Source: Ruminococcus sp. OA3 (GTDB taxonomy: Bacteria > Bacillota > Clostridia > Lachnospirales > Lachnospiraceae). From it: 64,000 bases of DNA. Below the pieces are notes generated by a model. The model was not told where the DNA came from, made no database searches, and was given only the letters and a program-made list of their open reading frames with translations. Below are positions 24,609-32,971 of this stretch, piece after piece. Numbering within the stretch: position 1 is the first letter of the stretch; each line of letters opens with the position of its first letter. The position numbers and the translations under genes are program-made. Location of the stretch: positions 2,480,001-2,544,000 of the forward strand of contig NZ_JAKNTO010000001.1 in the NCBI RefSeq assembly GCF_022440845.1, in the 5' to 3' direction.

Positions 24609-26371
24609 ATTGATACGCCTCCTTTCCTTTCACCTTCCACGGCTGTGCTGACCCTCCAGCTGGCGCTCAGCTGTGCAGCATTCCACAGTCTGGCGTACTG
24701 GGGGCAGTTTTCCAGCAATTGTGCGTGACTGCCCGTGGCCAGCAGATTTCCTTTGTCCAGTACGCATATCTGGTCCGCGTTTACGATGGAGTGCAGCCGG
24801 TGAGCGATAACGATCACCGTTTTGCCCCGTATCACTTCGGCGATGGCCTCGTTCATCTTTTCCTCGTTCTCCGGATCCATAAAGGCGGTAGCTTCATCCA
24901 GAACCACCACGGGAGCATTTTTCAGAAGGGCGCGGGCAAGGGAGATACGCTGCCGTTCTCCGCCGGAGAGCTGTTTGCCCCCGTCGCCAGCCATGGTGTG
25001 AATACCCTGAGGCAGCCGTTTTAAAAATTCGCCGCATTGGGCCTTTAATGCTGCCTCCATGACCTCATCATCGCTGGCATGGAGATTGCCAAGGCGGATA
25101 TTTTCCTGCAGACTCATGTTAAACAGGAACTGCTCCTGAGCGACATAGGAGATCTGGTCATTCAGGGCCTCCACGCTCATAGAACGGATATCCTGCCCAC
25201 CCAGTCTTATGCTTCCGTCTGACACATCGTAAAAATGCACCAGCAGCTTTGCAAGGGTGGACTTGCCGCTGCCGGATTCTCCTACGAGGGCTGTCATGCT
25301 GCCCTCAGGAATGTTAAGGGAGACATTGTGGAGCACTTCGTCTTCCCTGTATGCAAACCGGATATTTTCAAATTCGATACCCCGGCCGTTTCCGGCAAAG
25401 GGGGCATCTGTCTGCTGCAGAGGAGGCTCAGCCATCATTTCCTCCAGCGCATTGATTTTAAAATTCACCTGAGGCATGGTGGACATGAACCCCAGGGCCC
25501 GTACCAGAGGGGCGCCGATTCCAAAAGACATACAGAGAATCAGTGCCAGGTCAGGAAGGGCAGACCACCCCATAAGTACAAAACAGGTGCCAAGTGGAAG
25601 TGTCACCAGCGCCACGCAGGGCAGGACGCTGGTGTACAGTGCCATCCATGGCCAGCATGCTTTAAACCATGCCAGTGTGAAATCCCTGTAGTTCTTCACG
25701 TCGGTCTCAAATCGCCTGTAACTTTCACCATCCCGGTTGAAAACTTTTACTACTTCCATACCGTTGATGTACTCTACGATCGTGTTGTTCATCTTCTGGG
25801 CTGCTCCGTAATAGGGCCCCATCTTGCTCATCCCTGACTTGTACATAGCGCCCATGGACAGAAGACCCAGTGGCAGAGAGCAGAGGGACAGAAGCGCCAG
25901 CTTCCAGTCCACAAAGAACATTGCCAGGAAGATGACTGCCGGCACGGTCAGGTTGGCGAAACCTTCTGGCAGTGCGTGTGCCAAAAGCAGTTCGATAGAT
26001 TCGATGTCGTCAATGAACATTTTTTTCACCGTGCCCACACCTTTTTCCTGTATTGTCCCCAGGGGCTGCTTTTCCAGCTTGCCCTGCAGGGAGATGCGCA
26101 GGTTTTTCAGGGTTTTATACGCTGACTCATGGGACAGTGCAAGTCCCTTAATATAAAGTACCGCGTACAGAACGGCGCACACGGCGATGGCCGCCAGCCG
26201 CCAGGCGATGTAGCCGGGGTCCATGGTCTCTCCCTCCAGTAGCGGAGCCATAAGCTGGTAGATAAACCAAAAGGGAATCACACTGACCACGATTCCTGCC
26301 AGCATGGCTGCTGCCGCAGCGTAGGTGAGCTTTCTGTTCTCACCGGCATATTCCATAACTTTTTTAAACAA
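24605..26371 (-). CDS. Half-size ABC transporter, first subunit of a YbtPQ/IrtAB-like pair
   Basis: 588 residues with six helices, then an ATPase (Walker [10 protein letters not shown] near 365, signature [14 protein letters not shown], Walker [13 protein letters not shown]). The start is a TTG at 26371 with AAGGAG 9 nt upstream. An internal segment, [20 protein letters not shown], matches DRVEDVEPPLAHMIPELSSN in the protein at 31169 and DIEKLELFLAHNLPEMMAYL in the one at 39336, so the three are paralogues. A GTTAG-N6-CTAAC box (26391-26408) lies just upstream of the ribosome-binding site, and a TetR gene comes before that. The operon is TetR, this gene, then 22860-24608. Confidence 0.88.
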   Translation of the reverse strand: MFKKVMEYAGENRKLTYAAAAAMLAGIVVSVIPFWFIYQLMAPLLEGETMDPGYIAWRLAAIAVCAVLYAVLYIKGLALSHESAYKTLKNLRISLQGKLEKQPLGTIQEKGVGTVKKMFIDDIESIELLLAHALPEGFANLTVPAVIFLAMFFVDWKLALLSLCSLPLGLLSMGAMYKSGMSKMGPYYGAAQKMNNTIVEYINGMEVVKVFNRDGESYRRFETDVKNYRDFTLAWFKACWPWMALYTSVLPCVALVTLPLGTCFVLMGWSALPDLALILCMSFGIGAPLVRALGFMSTMPQVNFKINALEEMMAEPPLQQTDAPFAGNGRGIEFENIRFAYREDEVLHNVSLNIPEGSMTALVGESGSGKSTLAKLLVHFYDVSDGSIRLGGQDIRSMSVEALNDQISYVAQEQFLFNMSLQENIRLGNLHASDDEVMEAALKAQCGEFLKRLPQGIHTMAGDGGKQLSGGERQRISLARALLKNAPVVVLDEATAFMDPENEEKMNEAIAEVIRGKTVIVIAHRLHSIVNADQICVLDKGNLLATGSHAQLLENCPQYARLWNAAQLSASWRVSTAVEGERKGGVSI

Positions 26372-26390
26372 TTGATATTTCTCCTTTCTT

Positions 26391-26408
26391 GGTTAGTAAA
26401 AACTAACC
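26391..26408. promoter_or_regulatory. Metal-regulator box, site A (GGTTAG-N6-CTAACC)
   Basis: A perfect inverted repeat, GGTTAG-taaaaa-CTAACC, sits about 12 bp before the ribosome-binding site of the ABC gene at 26371. The same GTTAG-N6-CTAAC core occurs at 27341, 34843 and 36448. It is likely bound by the DtxR-family protein at 34912. Confidence 0.75.
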
Positions 26409-26448
26409 TATGTGCCGAATACAGCCTCTCCCGAAGAGAGGAGAGGCG

Positions 26449-27072
26449 TCACCCGGGATTACCGAGTTTCAATGTGTTTTTCCAGTCAAATAGCCTGCAT
26501 ACCAGACGGCAGTGCTTTTTGATCTGATTCCAGGAAAAACCGTGGATAAAGGGTTCATAGATCGTGGTCCAAAAGGCGGTGAGCAGGATGTGCAGTTCAG
26601 CCGGGTCAATGCTTTGGTCGGCCAGTCCCCGGCGCTGAGCTTCTTCCAGATATTTTCCGGTGGCATGAGTCATCTGCTCCACCCAATCGTGCTGAAAGTT
26701 AGAATAAGCCGTACCTTCTGTGCACTTAAGCAGCAGGGCAAAACCGTCATGGTGCTGTTCCAGAAACTCAAACCACCACAACATATAGTCTTCATCCATG
26801 TCCCAGGCTTTGATCAGCTGTTCATCGGAAAGGCTGGCGGCATCGATACTATTCTTCTGCGCCAGGACTGCATACAGATCATGTACGGTTTCTTCGACCA
26901 ACGCGCTGAACAGATCCTCTTTTCCCTTATAGCGGTTGTACAGCGCACCGGTAGTGATATCGGCGCCGTCACAGATGGCTTTGAGGGAGGCCTTTTCAAA
27001 ACCATTATTTAGAAATTCTTTTTTTGCACTTTTCAGGATTCTGGGATCTATGGAACGATCCGGAACTGCCAT
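26449..27072 (-). CDS. TetR-family transcriptional regulator
   Basis: 207 residues. The N-terminal HTH (about 10-55) contains GFEKASLKAICDGADITTGALYNRYKGKEDLF (quoted in part as ITTGALYNRYKGKEDLF), typical of TetR. The C-terminal helical ligand domain is unassigned. AGAGGTG lies 7 nt before the ATG. Its own promoter overlaps a 28-bp near-perfect palindrome (27097-27124), indicating autorepression. It is upstream of and parallel to the ABC pair, so that pair is both a TetR neighbour and next to a metal box. Confidence 0.92.
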   Translation of the reverse strand: MAVPDRSIDPRILKSAKKEFLNNGFEKASLKAICDGADITTGALYNRYKGKEDLFSALVEETVHDLYAVLAQKNSIDAASLSDEQLIKAWDMDEDYMLWWFEFLEQHHDGFALLLKCTEGTAYSNFQHDWVEQMTHATGKYLEEAQRRGLADQSIDPAELHILLTAFWTTIYEPFIHGFSWNQIKKHCRLVCRLFDWKNTLKLGNPG

Positions 27073-27096
27073 GTGATTTCACCTCTTTTCATAGTG

Positions 27097-27124
27097 ATAA
27101 TTAGATTATCGATAATTTAATTAT
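27097..27124. promoter_or_regulatory. Likely TetR operator, 28-bp palindrome
   Basis: Each half is 14 bp; 13 of 14 positions match, centred on ATTATC/GATAAT. It lies between the -10 box and the ribosome-binding site of the TetR gene, covering the expected transcription start. Confidence 0.75.
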
Positions 27125-27125
27125 T

Positions 27126-27154
27126 AATATAGCACTGAAAGACTATATGGTCAA
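27126..27154 (-). promoter_or_regulatory. Predicted TetR promoter
   Basis: On the minus strand, TTGACC (27149-27154) and TATATT (27126-27131) are 17 nt apart, directly upstream of the operator palindrome. In the rest of 27155-27372 a plus-strand extended -10 (TGATATAAT, 27175-27183), the AraC-type motif and metal box B were found. Confidence 0.65.
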
Positions 27155-27239
27155 TGGTTTTCTTCAAACTTTTCTGATATAATTAACATAATGGGAGATC
27201 CGAAAAATATAATCTTTGAAGAACATGCGAAAGTCTGGT

Positions 27240-27272
27240 GTCCAATCGGGACAATGTGGGCGAAGCGGGACA
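27240..27272 (+). promoter_or_regulatory. Candidate AraC-regulator site upstream of ECF operon 1
   Basis: GTCCAATCGGGACA at 27240-27253 is followed by a partial repeat, GCGGGACA, ending at 27272. The two CGGGACA copies are 19 bp apart, about two helical turns. The same GTCCAATC core occurs at 31055 and twice at 36362-36390. It lies about 100 bp upstream of metal box B. Confidence 0.45.
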
Positions 27273-27340
27273 GATATGATCAGCATTTTCTGATATTCTG
27301 AACTGGAAGGGCGCGGAAGCGCTTTTCTTTATAAAATATA

Positions 27341-27356
27341 GTTAGCCAAAACTAAC
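27341..27356. promoter_or_regulatory. Metal-regulator box, site B (GTTAG-N6-CTAAC)
   Basis: GTTAG-ccaaaa-CTAAC is located 5-6 bp before the AAGGAGG ribosome-binding site of the ECF S gene at 27373, just after an AT-rich TATAAAAT stretch that could be the -10 box. Confidence 0.75.
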
Positions 27357-27372
27357 AATCAAGGAGGAAAAT

Positions 27373-27978
27373 ATGTCTGAAACAAGGAATGGAAGGCTAC
27401 TCAAAGGGAAGGACCTGATCACCATCGGTATCTTCTCGGCTATCTACTTTGTCATCAACTTTGCGTTTATGCTGCTGGGCGGTCTGCATCCCATGCTGTG
27501 GATTCTGATGCCCGGGTTGATTGCTTTATTCTCCGGGATCCCCTTCATGCTCATGTGCACCAAGGTTCAGAAACCCGGTGCTGTGCTGCTGATGGGTGTT
27601 ATTACCGGTCTGATTTATTTTGTGACAGGGCAGTTTACAGTGCTTATACTTATCACGTTTGTGATCGGCTGCGGATTGGGAGAATGCTTACGAGGATTGA
27701 GTAACTTTAAAAGCTTCAGGGGAAATATGCTGGCTTTCGTTGGATTTTCCCTCGGCATGACAGGCTCACCGCTTCCTATATGGCTGATGCGGGACAGTTT
27801 TCTTGAACAGATTGCAGAGCAGGGGATGCCTGCAGATTACATAGGATCTCTGGAGAAAGCTTCCTCACCGGCCATGCTGATCGTTCTTTTTGGAGCACCA
27901 GTTGCGGGGGCGCTGATCGGTGCAGTTCTTGCCAGGGGCATGTTTAAAAAGCATTTTACCAGAGCAGGGGTCGTGTAA
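27373..27978 (+). CDS. ECF transporter S component, MptD/Trep_Strep family
   Basis: 201-residue membrane protein with five or six helices. It has the family features of the integral S subunits called Trep_Strep (MptD): a charged N-terminus, LITIGIFSAIYFVINFAF as helix 1, LWILMPGLIALFSGIPFMLM as helix 2, and a C-terminal basic tail. S components bind the substrate and join the T and A subunits. AAGGAGG precedes the ATG. The next two genes supply T and A. The substrate is not known; the metal box and neighbours suggest a metal chelate (inference). A paralogue is at 36528. Confidence 0.88.
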   Translation: MSETRNGRLLKGKDLITIGIFSAIYFVINFAFMLLGGLHPMLWILMPGLIALFSGIPFMLMCTKVQKPGAVLLMGVITGLIYFVTGQFTVLILITFVIGCGLGECLRGLSNFKSFRGNMLAFVGFSLGMTGSPLPIWLMRDSFLEQIAEQGMPADYIGSLEKASSPAMLIVLFGAPVAGALIGAVLARGMFKKHFTRAGVV

Positions 27979-27979
27979 A

Positions 27980-28660
27980 ATGAGGGCAGTCAGGGTAAAA
28001 GGTCATTCGATTGACCCGCGGACAGGACTGGTGTTGCTGGTACTTGCCAATATCATAGCCTTTTCACAGAACTGCTTCTGGGTAGAGTGTGGATGGGTGG
28101 CGGTACTGGCGCTGCTGATGCTGACATGTGGCCGCGTGTGCTCCGGTATAAAATGGGGTGCTGGATTTGTGCTTTTAATGGTTTTGCAGTGGCATGTGCT
28201 GCCAGCAGCGCCAAAGATCTTTGCAACCAGTTTTTCGATTTTCATCAATTATGCCAGAAGAATGTTTCCATGTCTGATGGTAGGGTCTCTGATGCTGCAT
28301 ACCATGTCCCTGAGGAAATTTGTGGCCGGACTTCGCAGGATGGGAATTCCCCAGAAACTGATTGTGCCAATCTCGGTAACACTGCGGTACTTCCCGGCTA
28401 TCCGGGAGGAAGCGGGGTATATCCGGGATGCCATGCGTCTGCGCAATGTCAGGGGGATTGATAAGATTGAGGCGCTGGTGGTGCCGCTTATGATCTCTGC
28501 TACGGTGACAGCGGAAGAGCTGTCTGCGGCGGCTGTAACCCGCGGAATTGAGAATCCCGCACCAAAAACCAGCGTGATCTGTTTGAAAATGAATGTGTTG
28601 GATTGGATTTCGCTTTTAACCGCGGTTCTGTTCACTGCGGCGGCATTTTTTACCGGATAG
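27980..28660 (+). CDS. ECF transporter T component (CbiQ-like)
   Basis: 226-residue membrane protein, the energy-coupling subunit. It shows the T-subunit coupling motif region in the C-terminal half: AMRLRNVRGIDKIEAL, then AAAVTRGIENPAPKT, which holds the Ala-Arg-Gly-type motif that contacts the ATPase. It starts 2 nt after the S gene stop. A paralogue at 37136 shares DAMRLRDV and AAVTRGIENPRPR. Earlier in-frame starts are inside the S gene and were rejected. Confidence 0.9.
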   Translation: MRAVRVKGHSIDPRTGLVLLVLANIIAFSQNCFWVECGWVAVLALLMLTCGRVCSGIKWGAGFVLLMVLQWHVLPAAPKIFATSFSIFINYARRMFPCLMVGSLMLHTMSLRKFVAGLRRMGIPQKLIVPISVTLRYFPAIREEAGYIRDAMRLRNVRGIDKIEALVVPLMISATVTAEELSAAAVTRGIENPAPKTSVICLKMNVLDWISLLTAVLFTAAAFFTG

Positions 28661-28697
28661 GAAATTTTATTTATTTTTCAATGAAGGGAGCCGATTT

Positions 28698-30080
28698 ATG
28701 ATTACCATTGACCATGTATCCTTTGGGTATAACGGAGAACAGGGGGCGCTCTATGATATCAGTCTCTCTATAAAAGCCGGAGAATGTGTTCTGCTCTGCG
28801 GAGAGAGCGGCTGCGGCAAGACTACAGTTACCAAACTTATCAACGGTTTGATTCCTCATTTTACGGATGGATGTACTCTGACCGGGGCGGTAAGCGCTGC
28901 AGGTCTTTTAGTGGCTGACACGGAGTTGTATGAACTGGCAAAGAGCATTGGCTCGGTATTCCAGAATCCCAAAAGCCAGTTTTTTAATCTGGATACAGAC
29001 AGTGAACTGGCTTTTGGTCTGGAAAATGAGGGCGTCCGGCCTGAACTCATAGTGGAACGGGTGGAACAAACGGTGAAGGCGCTTAATCTTCAGAACCTTA
29101 TACATCGCAGTATTTTCTCGCTTTCCGGCGGGGAGAAGCAGTCACTGGCATTGGGCAGTGTCTGCGCCATGGATCCGTCTGTGTATGTACTGGATGAACC
29201 TACTGCCAACCTGGACGAGGCGGCGATTGACCGTCTGCGCGAACAGATACGTCAGCTTAAATTACACGGACATACGGTAGTGATTGCTGAACACCGTCTC
29301 TATTTTCTGGATGATATAATTGATCAGGTTTTTTATCTGAAGGATGGGATGCTGACAGAACGATTCAGCTGGGAAAAGCTCTGCCGCCTGACAAGAGAGG
29401 AACGGATCCGCATGGGGCTTAGATCCATCACACCCACATGCGTGGAGCTGCCGCCGGCCAGGGCCGCCGGAGGTGGCACAGGACTTGTGGTGGACGGACT
29501 CGCCTGTGGTTACAGGAAAGGGCCGCCGGTTTTTGAAAATCTGTCTTTTGCCGCTGTTCCCGGTGAAGTGCTGGCCGTTACCGGCCGCAATGGGGCGGGG
29601 AAGACGACTCTGACACGCTGTCTGTGCGGACTTATGAGGGAGAGAAACGGAAAAGTGCTGCTGGATGGCAGGGCTTTTGATATGAAAAATCGTCGTCGAA
29701 AGAGTTTTTGTGTTATGCAGGATGTGAACCACCAGCTGTTTTATGACAGTGTTCAAAATGAATGCGAGCAGGCAGCGGCCGACAACAGGATGGATATCAG
29801 GCAGGCATTAGAAAAATTCAATCTGTATGAATTCAGGGAACGGCATCCGATGGCGCTCTCAGGAGGGCAGAAACAGCGGCTGGCCGTAACGACGGCTCTT
29901 CTCTCAGGAAAGCAGCTGCTTATTTTCGATGAGCCAACCAGCGGTCTGGATTACCGGCACATGCAGGAAGTATGTACCGTGGTGCGCTCGCTGGCAAAGG
30001 AAGGACATATTGTATTGGTGGTATCCCATGATAAAGAGTTCATGAAAGCCGCCTGTGACCGTGTATTGGAGATTGAATGA
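28698..30080 (+). CDS. ECF transporter A component with two fused ATPase domains
   Basis: 460 residues. Domain 1 has Walker A GESGCGKTT (near 35), signature LSGGEKQSLALG and Walker B YVLDEPTANLD. Domain 2 has Walker A GRNGAGKTT (near 295), signature LSGGQKQRLAVT and Walker B LIFDEPTSGLD. This is the fused form of the paired EcfA/CbiO ATPases. It powers the S and T proteins made upstream. In domain 1 the usual Arg of the signature is Ser (EKQSLA), as happens in asymmetric pairs. A paralogue is at 37852. Confidence 0.92.
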   Translation: MITIDHVSFGYNGEQGALYDISLSIKAGECVLLCGESGCGKTTVTKLINGLIPHFTDGCTLTGAVSAAGLLVADTELYELAKSIGSVFQNPKSQFFNLDTDSELAFGLENEGVRPELIVERVEQTVKALNLQNLIHRSIFSLSGGEKQSLALGSVCAMDPSVYVLDEPTANLDEAAIDRLREQIRQLKLHGHTVVIAEHRLYFLDDIIDQVFYLKDGMLTERFSWEKLCRLTREERIRMGLRSITPTCVELPPARAAGGGTGLVVDGLACGYRKGPPVFENLSFAAVPGEVLAVTGRNGAGKTTLTRCLCGLMRERNGKVLLDGRAFDMKNRRRKSFCVMQDVNHQLFYDSVQNECEQAAADNRMDIRQALEKFNLYEFRERHPMALSGGQKQRLAVTTALLSGKQLLIFDEPTSGLDYRHMQEVCTVVRSLAKEGHIVLVVSHDKEFMKAACDRVLEIE

Positions 30081-30095
30081 GGAAGGAGCAGGATA

Positions 30096-31046
30096 ATGCG
30101 AGAAGAAATATTTGCAGGCGGGCAGCTTACCCCATTGGCTAAAAGCGGTGGCTGCAGTGTCTATCAGGCAAAAAATGAAACCGGGGAAGGGACCATGACG
30201 ATCTACGAAGTATTTCCGGGTGTAACTCTGACCTGCAATGATTTTCATATGCGGTATTTCGATTCGGAATTTGTTCCGGGGAGAGAGTTGTTCTGCATAG
30301 ACCACTGCCGGGAGGGACGTCTGGAGTACCCCGCTCTTGAAAATGCATATTCCTATGTTGAGTCGGGGGATATGAAGCTGGACCGGCGCCTGACCCATAA
30401 AGGGCATTTTGAACTGCCGCTGTCACATTATCACGGTATAATGGTTTCATTTGACATGAAGACGGCCTGCGCCTCCCTGGCGGAGCAGGTCAGGGATTTT
30501 CCAGTGGACCTGGTGAGGCTGAGGGAAAAATACTGCCCGGATAAGTTTCCTGTGGTGCTGCACGGGCTGGAATCCATTGAGCACATTTTTGGAGAACTGT
30601 ATGCAGTACCGGATAAGATCAAAAGACCCTATTTCAAAATTAAGATTTTAGAACTTCTGCTGTTTTTAGAAGCGTTGGAAATTCCGCAGTATCCAGAAGA
30701 AAGACCGTACTTTTATAAGACGCAGGTGGAGAAGGTCAAGGCCATTCAGTTGTTTTTGGCAGAGCACATGGATCAGAACTTTACCCAGGAGGAACTTTCT
30801 TCCTGGTTTGATATCCCCCTTACGCCTATGAAAAACTGTTTTAAATCGGTATTTGGTTCTTCGATCGGAACCTGGATTCTTCGGTACCGGATGAATCATG
30901 CAGCGGAACTGCTGTGCCGGGAGTGCAAGCTTAGCGTGACGGAGATTGCCGGCCGGGCAGGATACGACAGTCCCAGCAAGTTTGCCATTGCCTTTCGGAA
31001 AGTGATGGGAATGTCCCCAACGGAGTATCGGGAGCAGAGAAAGTGA
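30096..31046 (+). CDS. AraC-family transcriptional regulator
   Basis: 316 residues. The C-terminal two-HTH DNA-binding domain spans about 210-316 (KVKAIQLFLAEHMDQNFTQEEL opens it, quoted in part; the second HTH contains LSVTEIAGRAGYDSPSKFAIAFRK). The N-terminal half is unlike sugar-binding AraC domains; it may sense a ligand such as a chelator, as YbtA does for yersiniabactin (family inference). It follows the ECF A gene by 15 bp and precedes an ABC pair by 122 bp. The GTCCAATC motif at 31055 is just after its stop codon. Confidence 0.9.
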   Translation: MREEIFAGGQLTPLAKSGGCSVYQAKNETGEGTMTIYEVFPGVTLTCNDFHMRYFDSEFVPGRELFCIDHCREGRLEYPALENAYSYVESGDMKLDRRLTHKGHFELPLSHYHGIMVSFDMKTACASLAEQVRDFPVDLVRLREKYCPDKFPVVLHGLESIEHIFGELYAVPDKIKRPYFKIKILELLLFLEALEIPQYPEERPYFYKTQVEKVKAIQLFLAEHMDQNFTQEELSSWFDIPLTPMKNCFKSVFGSSIGTWILRYRMNHAAELLCRECKLSVTEIAGRAGYDSPSKFAIAFRKVMGMSPTEYREQRK

Positions 31047-31054
31047 AAACTCCG

Positions 31055-31062
31055 GTCCAATC
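31055..31062 (+). promoter_or_regulatory. Candidate AraC-regulator site upstream of the middle ABC pair
   Basis: GTCCAATC, within the larger imperfect inverted repeat CGGTCCAATCGGAACCG, lies in the 122-bp gap between the AraC gene and the ABC gene at 31169. Confidence 0.4.
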
Positions 31063-31168
31063 GGAACCGTCTCGCCAGTATGGAGCGGAAAAGGAAAAGT
31101 TTTTGTTTTATGATGTGGATGATACTGAAAAGCATCATCCACTTTCAGGTATGGAAAGGAGAGCTACA

Positions 31169-32971
31169 ATGAAACAAAAAAACTGGCTGAAAACTTTGCT
31201 TACATTTGCCGCTCCGTGCAAAGGAAAGATGGCGCTGTCTGTCATATGTGCCGTCATCAGTGTAACCGGAGGGTTAGTGCCTTATGTTTGTGTCTACCAG
31301 ATTCTGCGCATGTTCATAGAAGAAACCGTTGTATGGGCGGATGTGCTGTTCTATGGAGGCATGAGCATGGCTGGTTATACGGCGAAAATTATTTTTTATG
31401 GGATTTCAACTGTCCTTTCCCACGTATCGGCATACACAATTCTGGAAGGGCTGCGGCTGAAAATTTCCGACAGGCTCATGCGCGCTCCCCTGGGGTCAGT
31501 GCTGTCAAAGCCTATCGGACATATCAAAAGTACTGTTGTAGACCGGGTTGAGGATGTGGAACCCCCGCTGGCTCATATGATCCCGGAGCTCTCATCAAAC
31601 CTGCTGCTGCCTGTGGCGGTGTTTGTGGCTTTGCTTGTGATTGACTGGCGGATGGCGATGGCTTCTCTTGTGACGATACCGACAGCGCTGGTCCCTATGG
31701 CAGCCGGTATGAAGGCTTATAACAGGCAGTATGCAAAATATATGGAAAGCAATGCGCGGGTGAACAGCGTCATCGTGGAGTACGTGGAGGGCATCGAGGT
31801 GGTAAAGGCATTTAATCAGACATCCAGTTCCTATAAAAAATTTACCGGTGCAGTCAAGTCGTTCAGGGATTTCACTATGGCATGGTTCAAAAGTACATTG
31901 ATCCCCATGAACCTGACCTTTTCCATATTGCCGACCACCCTGCTGGGGACTCTGCCTGCAGGTGTGGCTCTGTACATAAACGGCAGCCTGGATCCGGCCA
32001 GTATAGCCCTGTGCCTGATGTTGTCACTGGGTATCGTGGGACCGCTGATGAAAGCGACTCAGTTTATCAACGAGATGAAAAGCATGGAGTATGCTGTCCG
32101 GGATGCCGGGGACCTGCTGTATATGGAAGAGCTGCATGAGGAAAAAGATGAGGCGGTTCTTTCCGACAATCATATTCGGCTGAACCATGTGACCTTTTCC
32201 TATACGGGAGAGAAGAGCGGGGAAGTCCTCCATGATGTGAATCTGGATCTGCAGGAAGGCAGTTTTACAGCACTGGTAGGACCCTCAGGCGGAGGAAAAT
32301 CCACAGTGGCCCGGCTCATTGCCAGGTTTTGGGATGTAAGTTCGGGTTCCATTGAGATCGGGGGCGTAGATATCCGTAAAATGCCCCTGAAACAGCTGGC
32401 GGATACAGTTAGCTTTGTCACCCAGGATAATTTTCTGTTTGACTGCTCACTGATGGAAAATATCCGGCTCGGGAATCCGAAGGCTACTGATAAGGAGGTT
32501 CTGGAAGCTGCCCGGGCTGCTCAGTGTGATGAATTCATCGGACGGCTGAAGGATGGGTGGGATACCACCGCCGGGGAGGCCGGTAAACAGCTTTCCGGCG
32601 GTGAGCGGCAGCGAATCGCCATTGCCCGGGCTATCCTGAAGGATGCCCCGGTCATCATCCTGGATGAGGCTACGGCATTTACCGACCCGGAAAATGAGGA
32701 TAAGATCCAGCGTTCCATCATGGCCCTGGCCAAAGGAAAACACCCTTCGGCAGGAACAGGGAAGACTTTACTGGTTATCGCCCACAGGCTGTCCACCATC
32801 CAGAATGCGGATAATATCGTAGTGCTGAAGCAGGGCAGGGTTGTTGATATGGGCAGACAGCAGGAGCTGCTGGAACGCTGCGGCCTGTACCGGGAAATGT
32901 GGAAATTCCATGCAGGCGCCAGAACCTGGGCGGTTAACACCGTAATGGGGAAGGAGAAATCGAATGTTTAA
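31169..32971 (+). CDS. Half-size ABC transporter, first subunit of a YbtPQ/IrtAB-like pair
   Basis: 600 residues with six helices and an ATPase: Walker A GPSGGGKST (near 371), signature [14 protein letters not shown], Walker B VIILDEATAFTD. A short insertion (KHPSAGTG) sits before the H-loop strand. An in-frame GTG at 31043 would make a longer form, but GGAGAG lies 5-7 nt before the ATG at 31169 and the extra N-terminus has no resemblance to its paralogues, so 31169 is used. It overlaps the next ABC gene by 8 nt. It is the paralogue of 24605 and 39336 and probably forms a heterodimer with 32964. Confidence 0.88.
   Translation: MKQKNWLKTLLTFAAPCKGKMALSVICAVISVTGGLVPYVCVYQILRMFIEETVVWADVLFYGGMSMAGYTAKIIFYGISTVLSHVSAYTILEGLRLKISDRLMRAPLGSVLSKPIGHIKSTVVDRVEDVEPPLAHMIPELSSNLLLPVAVFVALLVIDWRMAMASLVTIPTALVPMAAGMKAYNRQYAKYMESNARVNSVIVEYVEGIEVVKAFNQTSSSYKKFTGAVKSFRDFTMAWFKSTLIPMNLTFSILPTTLLGTLPAGVALYINGSLDPASIALCLMLSLGIVGPLMKATQFINEMKSMEYAVRDAGDLLYMEELHEEKDEAVLSDNHIRLNHVTFSYTGEKSGEVLHDVNLDLQEGSFTALVGPSGGGKSTVARLIARFWDVSSGSIEIGGVDIRKMPLKQLADTVSFVTQDNFLFDCSLMENIRLGNPKATDKEVLEAARAAQCDEFIGRLKDGWDTTAGEAGKQLSGGERQRIAIARAILKDAPVIILDEATAFTDPENEDKIQRSIMALAKGKHPSAGTGKTLLVIAHRLSTIQNADNIVVLKQGRVVDMGRQQELLERCGLYREMWKFHAGARTWAVNTVMGKEKSNV

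Noticed and set aside
27191-27301. 36-residue frame upstream of ECF operon 1
   Set aside because: No ribosome-binding site, overlaps the AraC-type motif, and the composition is not distinctive.
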